38,469 nt of DNA from JAYZDF01 sp036337945 (GTDB lineage Bacteria; Myxococcota; Kuafuiibacteriia; Kuafuiibacteriales; Kuafuiibacteriaceae), in assembly GCA_036337945.1 (NCBI GenBank), contig JAYZDF010000068.1, forward strand, positions 1-38,469. The letters run 5' to 3'. Every line of letters begins with the position of its first letter. Positions within the stretch are counted from its first letter, which is position 1. The notes beneath the pieces were generated by a model, which saw nothing but the letters and a program-made list of their open reading frames with translations, had not been told where the DNA came from and ran no database searches. This document shows positions 32,359 through 38,469 of the stretch, piece after piece. The translations under genes and the position numbers were made by a program.

Positions 32359-34992
32359 ATGAAGACTATGACTACGGACGAGATTCGTTCGTCTTTTCTG
32401 AAATACTTCCAAGAGCGTGACCACGAGATTGTACAGTCCAGTCCACTTGTTCCTGCGAACGATCCTACGCTGCTGTTTACCAATGCGGGGATGTTTCAGT
32501 TTAAAGATGTATTCACATAGAAAGAGAAGCGAGGCTACACGACTGCTACGTCTTCTCAGAAGTGCGTTCGCGCTGGCGGAAAGCACAATGATTTGGAAAA
32601 TGTTGGGTATACAACGAGACATCACACCTTCTTCGAAATGCTTGGAAACTTTTCTTTTGGAGACTATTTCAAAGAGAAAGCTATTGAGTATGCTTGGGGC
32701 TTTTTGATTGATGTTCTTGAGCTACCGAAAGATCGCCTCTGCGTCACAATATTTGAAGGCGATAAAGATATACCCGCAGACGAGGAAGCGGCGGAATTTT
32801 GGAAACAACAAGGAGTTCCACCGGAACGAATTATTCGACTAGGACGAAAAGATAACTATTGGCAAATGGGTGATACAGGACCGCAAGGACCGTCATCAGA
32901 AATCCATTATTTCTGGGCCGATGATGTCGACAACATGTTTGCTCCAGGGCGCGTCGCAGAGTCAGAAGGTTGGATAGAAATTTGGAATCTTGTCTTTATG
33001 CAATTCGTAAAGGACACTGCGGATAGTCCTATTCAAAGCTTGCCTAAACCTTGTGTCGACACTGGCGCTGGCCTTGAACGCCTCGCAATGATTTTGCAGG
33101 GCAAGCTTTCGAATTACGAAACAGATGGAATTCGCCCTTATCTGAACAGCATCGCCGAAGAACTTGGTAAGCCATATAATGGTGGAGATACTGCGGACGA
33201 AGTATCAATGCGGGTCATAGCTGACCATGCAAGAGCGACAACATTTCTTGTCGCCGATGGTGTTCAGCCTTCTAACCTAGGAAGAGGTTACGTTCTTCGT
33301 CGAATTATGCGCCGAGCAATACGTCATGGAAGCCGTCTCGGATATGATGATTTGTTCTTTCACCGTGCGTGCGCGCGTGTAGTAGAAAAAATGAAAGATG
33401 CATATCCTCAACTTCTTGAAGCTTCAACGCTCATTGAGAAAGTAGCGATGAGCGAAGAGACAGCTTTTCGGCGCACGTTAGAAAACGGTCTCAAGCTACT
33501 CAATAAAGAACTTGAAGACACAGCAGATAAAGTTCTTGAGCCTTCATTTGTCGCCAAACTGTACGGCACTTTTGGTTTTCCAATTGATCTCACTCGAGTA
33601 ATTGCGACCGAAAGAGGATTCACGGTTGACGAAAAAGCCGCGATGGAAATTGTGAAATCTGATTCTGGTACAAATGAAAATCTAGGCGGCGCCGATGATG
33701 CGATTGAAGACGTTTGGTTTCGCGTTAGAGAAGAGGTCGGAGCATCAAAATTTCTAGGATATGAAACGGAGACTGCAACAGCACAGATTGTCGCGATTGA
33801 GCAGTTAGACGATGGCTTCACATATCTTGTCCTTGACCAAACGCCTTTCTATGGAGAGTCGGGCGGACAAGTTGGCGACGCTGGTATCTTTCGTGGAACT
33901 GATTTAGAGGTTTCGATTGTCGATACACAAAAACCCCGGCCCGATTTAACCGTTCACAAAGCAAAGGTGATTCGAGGTCAGGCAAGCGTGGGTCACCAAG
34001 TTGAGGCCGAGGTGGATAGTCGACGCCGGCAAGCGGTTCGGCGAAATCACTCAGCAACGCATCTATTACATTTAGCGCTCAAAGAAGTGTTAGGGACCCA
34101 CGTTCAACAAAAGGGATCGCTTGTCGCTCCGGATCGTCTTCGCTTTGATTATTCGCATTTTGAGGCGCTGACGTCTGAAGAAGTTACAAGTATTGAACAC
34201 CGTGTGAATGAGCTTGTTCTTCTGAATGCGCCAACCGAAACGGACGTTTGTGAGCTTGAGCAAGCGCGCTCCGCTGGGGCGACTATGCTATTTGGAGAGA
34301 AGTATGACGAGGTCGTTCGAATGGTTCGAATTGGATCAGATTCTCTCGAGCTTTGCGGTGGAACCCATGTCCAGCGGGCGGGAGAGATAGGACTCATCAA
34401 AATCATTGGAGATTCTGCAGTGGCAGCAGGTGTTCGTCGCATGGAAGCCGTGACCGGGCTCGCCGCCTTAGACTGGGCTCACGAACAGGCTGAAATTCTC
34501 GAACGTGTTTCAGGGCTGATGAAGTCGACTCCGGACCAACTTGTCGGTCGACTCGAAAAAGTTTTGAAACAAAATAAGACCTTGGAGAGAGAACTCGAGC
34601 AAGCCCGAGCCAAAGCGGCGATGGCAGGCCAAAGTGGAGGGGATCTACTAGATAATATCGAGGAGATCGCGGGTTTTCGTGTGTTGGTGCACCGCGCAGA
34701 TGGAACTCCGAAGAAAGCGCTTCGAGATGTTTCTGACCAACTTCGTGACCGACTCGGGTCTGGGATTGTCGTGCTTGGTGCCTGCGAAGCTGAGAAAGCA
34801 TCGCTTTTGGTCGCGGTCACCAAGGACATAGGCAATCAAGTGGATGCCGGTAAAATCGTGAAACTCGCTAGCGAAGCTATGGAAGGGCGCGGTGGAGGCC
34901 GTAAAGATTTTGCTCAGGGCGGGGGGAAATCTGCATTATTAGCGTCTGGTTTTGATGCAGCACGTCGCGTCATCAGTGAAATGAAATCATAG
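32359..34992 (+). CDS. alaS: Alanyl-tRNA synthetase, interrupted by an in-frame TAG codon
   Basis: The enzyme charges tRNA-Ala. From ATG 32359 (MKTMTTDEIRSSFLKYF) to the TAG at 34990-34992 there are 877 sense-or-stop positions, the normal length for AlaRS. Family landmarks are TNAGMFQFKDVF, SSQKCVRAGGKHNDLENVGY, RHHTFFEMLGNFSFGDYFK, DTGAGLERLAM, the editing-domain zinc motif NHSATHLLHLAL, CGGTHVQRAGEIG, and the C-Ala domain with its glycine-rich end. At 32518-32520 the frame reads TAG (codon 54), where most AlaRS proteins have Gly in a DVFLGKEKR-like motif. Reading frame is unchanged on both sides. The downstream open frame can only restart at 32593, a TTG, losing the first 78 residues. Possible explanations are a sequence error, a recent pseudogene, or readthrough. 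Confidence 0.88.
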
Positions 34993-35041
34993 TCTTTCGT
35001 CCGTTTCACATCGAGGCGTACAGCGCTATAGTTAGGCACCG

Positions 35042-38000
35042 TTGAGTACTCAAACTGTCTCACTCAAGATTACCCTTCGCTACAAAGATGTAGACGAATT
35101 CGCGAAGCGTTATGCTGAAAATATTTCGTCGGCGGGCCTTTTTTTGCGCACGCGAACACCGAAGCCGACTGGCAGCAAAATTCGCTTCGAACTTTTGTTG
35201 TCTGATGGGAGCCATGTTCTTCGTGGAGATGGTGTTGTCGTAAATACTCGCCAAGACGAAAAGCCAGGCATGGCCATTCGTTTTAATGTTCTTGATGGCG
35301 AATCTTGGGCGAATGTCGAAAAAGTAGTCGGGCTACACGGCAATGGTTCGCTTGCTCCAACCCCTCTCGGCGCACCTTTTCGAACTGTTGCGCCTTCAGG
35401 GGGCGCTTCGTCGTCCAGACGAGTCCGAACGAGTCTTCGTGCGGGTGGAGTGGGGAAGGGTACAGGCTCGGTTCGTTCTCCTTTTGCCGGGGCATCAGCA
35501 CCAGCCGGTGCCAGCTGGAGTGCACCACCACCTCCTCGGGAACCGGCAACTTCGGAGATGGACGAGGATACTGCTGATGAAAACGAACCAAATGTGAGTA
35601 AACGGCCATCGATGCTTGCACGACCTTGGGCGACTGGGCGTCAGGCTGACATTGACACCAGCGAAATCCGCACTGCGCGAATATCCCAGTTTGGGATGAA
35701 GGACGACAAACTCGAAGTTCCCGCTCCAGTTGATGCTGATGTCCCCGAAGAAACAGCGAAACTATCTCCTGCTGAATTCTTAAACCGTGCGTCTGAGCTC
35801 CGAAAGCGCGTGGCTTCAAGCATTCAGAGTCAGACTTCTCAAGAAGATAACGAAGACATAAGCATTGCTCCAGCATCACCAGAGGAAGAAGCAAGTCAAC
35901 TTGCAAAGTCTCACACCGAATCTGACTCTTTAGATGCAGAACTTGAATCTGTCTTATCCGAAAATACGGCATCAGATTCTGATAGAAGTATCGATGGTCA
36001 TGACGAATTTTTATCATCACAAGAATCTCAAGAAGACGAACTCGCTCTTGTGAGCGAATCAATCGCCGATAAAGCAACATCAGAGATCGGTTCCACAGGG
36101 TCGACAGACGCCGACGCATGGGAGGCTCAGGCGAGTGAATTGAACGAGCCAAAGAGTGAATTAGCCGCAGAAATCGATGATGATGATTGGGCGTCCGCAT
36201 TCGATGATTTTCCAGAGTCTTCACTGCCGACGAAAGTTGTGACGCCTACTGACCCTGTGCCGGATGAAAGCTTCTTTGCCGAGCTTGAGAGTGAAGGCTC
36301 GGTTGAACCTCAAGAAACAGCCTTGAAATCAACAAATGAAAGGATTGGATCGCTAAGTGATGAGACCACTGTGGAATTGGAATCAGGGAGCTCCACAGAA
36401 CAAGACGAGAACCTGACTTTGTCCGAAGACGAGTCTGCTTCGCCTGAAGGCTCCTTTTTAGAACCGGATGATGAGAGCGAGAATTATTCTGACGAGTATT
36501 TGGTACAAGGTGTACTTGAGGACGCACCAGAGTTTTCGCAAGAACCTGACCCTGAGGCATCAACTTCTGACTTTGCCGTAGAAGAAGACGATGACGCGCA
36601 ATCTGCATCGGCAGTCGAAAATGAAGAGAACGTAGTTTCTGAAAGTCCGGAAATGGATGCATTGGCGTCTGGTAGCGAATCTGCGAACGGTGACGAAATC
36701 CAAGAAGATTTCGCCGCAGAGGCAGATGAGTTGAGACAGGTACCAACTGATTTTGGTCTTGCTACGAATGACGCAGAACCATTTCCCGAGACACACATTC
36801 GTCTGAAGTCACCAGGCCAAGAGCCAATCGACCAAGAAAACATGAGTTTAGGGGATGAATCTGGCGAGGCTTTAGACGAAGTTTGGTCTGCTTTCGCTGA
36901 GACTCCCGAAATAGGTGATCCAGCAGCGCCACCTTTATCTGAAGTACTCGCTGATGCTTCGAGCGTCGAAGCCGACGATACATCTTTAGTCCCTGAGTCA
37001 TCCGATTTAGGAGTTGCCGCCGGGGAAGGCAATGAATTTGAGAATTCGCAGTATGACTCTGAAGAATCTGCTCTCCCTGAAATGGAATTTGAGTCTGACT
37101 TACCCATAGACGAACCGTTACTCGATCAAACGGAAGGCATGAGTGAAGACGGTACATCGACGGCCTCGGCTGATGATGCGAATCTCAGCGACGACGAAAA
37201 TTCTATTTCCGCCCAAGAAGGAGACGAACTCGACGAGCGCGCAATCAGCGGTAGCGGCTTTGATGAAGCGTCCGAAAACGAGTTATTTAAAGTGGTCGAT
37301 AATTTGTTTGAGGTTGACTCAGATGAAGAGCCTTTGCCGAAACTCAGGGCATCAGTGGCTCCTGATATTTTGAATTCACCGCCGTTGATTGATGAAGTGG
37401 TTGAGAAGGCTGTACAGGCTGAACGCGAATCAACCGGCGAGTTTGTCGGGCCATCGAATGAAGCGATTGAACTTGCGAGTTCTGAAACGAACGAATCCTT
37501 GGAGAATTTACTTCAGGCTCGCTCTGTTGCGCGTGACGATTCTGATCTTATAGACAACCCTCCTGCTGATTTTGCGATGCATGAAGCGCAAACTAGGCTT
37601 GCACACGAAACAGTCAGTGATGAGGAACTCGCTGACGATTCTACACGAGTAAAGTCGGACGAACTCATTAATGAAAATCCTAGTCGACTATCCATGGACG
37701 TAGCGGAGGCCTTTGACGGCAAGAACGAAGCAACGGTGATTGAAGAGTCAGCCCAGGAATATCTTTCATCTCTACCTTCGCCGGCGCGTATCGACACGAT
37801 CGAGCCGCCCAAAAACCTGGTATCTGAGATTATTCCCGACCGGCCTATTTCCGCTGAGACCAGGGCAGAACCAAATCAAGAACATTGGACTCACAGCGAG
37901 ATTGAGCGTGGATACTCGGTCGATATTTCAAGTCACATTCAATCTTCCCGACCCGCGAAAGAAGCGACTGTCGCGATAGACTTGGGAGGGCAGTGGTTGA

Positions 38001-38469
38001 GAGTAGCTCAAAACAAAGAAGGCTCTCTGGTTCCGATTCAAATCGAAGGTCTTACGCATTATCCGGCTTCGATAGGTCTTTATGAGAATTATGAAGTTGC
38101 CCAGGGTGCTGAGCTTCTTGAGGTTGAGCAGAGTACGTCCTTGGAGATCGTCTCGATCATGCAACTGTTGAGGGTTCTTCAGGGCGAACCATACGCTTCG
38201 AAGGAGTACGTGGGTAAGGTTCGAGCAGAAGCCAACGGGCGATGCATCGCGGAACTGATCGGCAAGAAATGGAACTTAGGCGATCTATTGCGTGCATTTT
38301 TCAGTCCAGTCGGCGCTGCAATTAATGAAGAATTTGGAAGCTCTAAGACGTGGGTCAAACTCATCGTTCCGGCGGGAACAAACGAGCAAGTAAAATCCTT
38401 ATTACTCGAAGCATGTGAAGATGCTGGTCTCGGCGTTTACGACTTTGTAAACGATGTCGATGCAATCCT
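35042..38469 (+). CDS. PilZ-like domain, acidic linker and Hsp70/DnaK-like domain protein (3' end outside window)
   Basis: One uninterrupted reading frame of 1,142 codons runs from a TTG at 35042 (an in-frame stop lies nine bases before it) through the right edge. Residues about 5-100 match the Myxococcus-type PilZ domain: LRYKDVDEFAKRYAENISSAGLFL, then a hydrophobic strand and GMAIRFNVLDG. The RxxxR arginines of c-di-GMP-binding PilZ are not evident. About residues 175-970 are acidic, Ser/Glu/Asp-rich and presumably disordered. From about 975 an Hsp70 nucleotide-binding domain begins: VAIDLGGQWLRVAQ at 977-990 (phosphate loop, GG where DnaK has GT) and LIVPAGTNEQVKSLLLEACEDAGL near 1107, equivalent to DnaK's VPAYF region. 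Translation starts in an AGG-containing context. Fusion of these domains is not one I recognise. Confidence 0.82.
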   Translation, partial: MSTQTVSLKITLRYKDVDEFAKRYAENISSAGLFLRTRTPKPTGSKIRFELLLSDGSHVLRGDGVVVNTRQDEKPGMAIRFNVLDGESWANVEKVVGLHGNGSLAPTPLGAPFRTVAPSGGASSSRRVRTSLRAGGVGKGTGSVRSPFAGASAPAGASWSAPPPPREPATSEMDEDTADENEPNVSKRPSMLARPWATGRQADIDTSEIRTARISQFGMKDDKLEVPAPVDADVPEETAKLSPAEFLNRASELRKRVASSIQSQTSQEDNEDISIAPASPEEEASQLAKSHTESDSLDAELESVLSENTASDSDRSIDGHDEFLSSQESQEDELALVSESIADKATSEIGSTGSTDADAWEAQASELNEPKSELAAEIDDDDWASAFDDFPESSLPTKVVTPTDPVPDESFFAELESEGSVEPQETALKSTNERIGSLSDETTVELESGSSTEQDENLTLSEDESASPEGSFLEPDDESENYSDEYLVQGVLEDAPEFSQEPDPEASTSDFAVEEDDDAQSASAVENEENVVSESPEMDALASGSESANGDEIQEDFAAEADELRQVPTDFGLATNDAEPFPETHIRLKSPGQEPIDQENMSLGDESGEALDEVWSAFAETPEIGDPAAPPLSEVLADASSVEADDTSLVPESSDLGVAAGEGNEFENSQYDSEESALPEMEFESDLPIDEPLLDQTEGMSEDGTSTASADDANLSDDENSISAQEGDELDERAISGSGFDEASENELFKVVDNLFEVDSDEEPLPKLRASVAPDILNSPPLIDEVVEKAVQAERESTGEFVGPSNEAIELASSETNESLENLLQARSVARDDSDLIDNPPADFAMHEAQTRLAHETVSDEELADDSTRVKSDELINENPSRLSMDVAEAFDGKNEATVIEESAQEYLSSLPSPARIDTIEPPKNLVSEIIPDRPISAETRAEPNQEHWTHSEIERGYSVDISSHIQSSRPAKEATVAIDLGGQWLRVAQNKEGSLVPIQIEGLTHYPASIGLYENYEVAQGAELLEVEQSTSLEIVSIMQLLRVLQGEPYASKEYVGKVRAEANGRCIAELIGKKWNLGDLLRAFFSPVGAAINEEFGSSKTWVKLIVPAGTNEQVKSLLLEACEDAGLGVYDFVNDVDAI

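Noticed and set aside
32518..32520. General reassignment of TAG as a sense codon
   Set aside because: TAG ends several clearly complete genes in the window, including sctL, sctP, the gene at 26629, the lipoproteins ending at 4129 and 9695, and alaS itself.
35283..37157. Several minus-strand frames of 130-310 codons rich in Ser, Leu, Arg and His
   Set aside because: They mirror the acidic Glu/Asp/Ser codons of the long plus-strand PilZ-Hsp70 frame, which was read codon by codon without a stop.

Overview
The window looks like chromosomal DNA of a Myxococcota-type bacterium (former Deltaproteobacteria), possibly a moderate-GC lineage. The clues are Cys-rich repeats of the Myxococcus type (CGNGIIDPGEECDDG-like), a GCSC-plus-hydrophobic-plus-basic tail resembling MYXO-CTERM, thrombospondin type 3 repeats, and an N-terminal domain like the Myxococcus PilZ paralogue family. 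All functional names come from reading the translated sequence; no database search was possible.

Left part (1-15.5 kb, mostly minus strand): a maltose/oligosaccharide ABC importer operon read malK-malE-malF-malG (malG runs off the left edge). Next come a TRL-like lipoprotein, an N-formylglutamate amidohydrolase-like gene, a divergent DUF2520 dehydrogenase-like gene, a DcrB/DUF1795-like gene and a Gly/Tyr-rich protein (plus strand). A minus-strand operon follows: bolA, a secreted GH13 amylase with thrombospondin-3 repeats and a dockerin-like end, a lipoprotein with a cohesin-like sequence pattern, a glutathione S-transferase, and a temptin-like Cys-rich surface protein. An aldehyde dehydrogenase and an NAD-dependent epimerase-like gene complete this part. 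The amylase and the mal importer plausibly form an extracellular starch degradation and uptake route.

Central part (15.7-32.3 kb, plus strand): a type III secretion locus in the order sctL-sctN-sctO-sctP-sctQ-fliO-like-sctR-sctS-sctT, then an antisense pair of unknown genes, sctU, an unknown gene, a SycD-like TPR chaperone gene, a large Gly/Met-rich protein gene, a second SycD-like TPR chaperone gene, and sctV. The order follows the flagellar series fliHIJK-(M/N)-O-P-Q-R-flhB-flhA, and it includes a FliO homologue and a FliP-like signal peptide on SctR. There are no rod, hook, filament or stator genes. The MS-ring (sctJ/sctD), secretin (sctC), needle and inner-rod genes are also absent between the flanking housekeeping genes. 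The two TPR chaperones around the Gly/Met-rich protein make that protein the best candidate for a new translocator or secreted substrate.

Right part (32.3-38.5 kb): alaS, complete at both ends but interrupted by an in-frame TAG near codon 54, and then one uninterrupted open frame of more than 1,140 codons running off the right edge. This last frame encodes an N-terminal PilZ-like domain, roughly 800 residues of acidic low-complexity linker, and the start of an Hsp70/DnaK-type ATPase domain.

No tRNA, rRNA, CRISPR array or insertion sequence was recognised. No gene-free stretch exceeds 300 bases; the longest (27634-27893) holds a structured leader.
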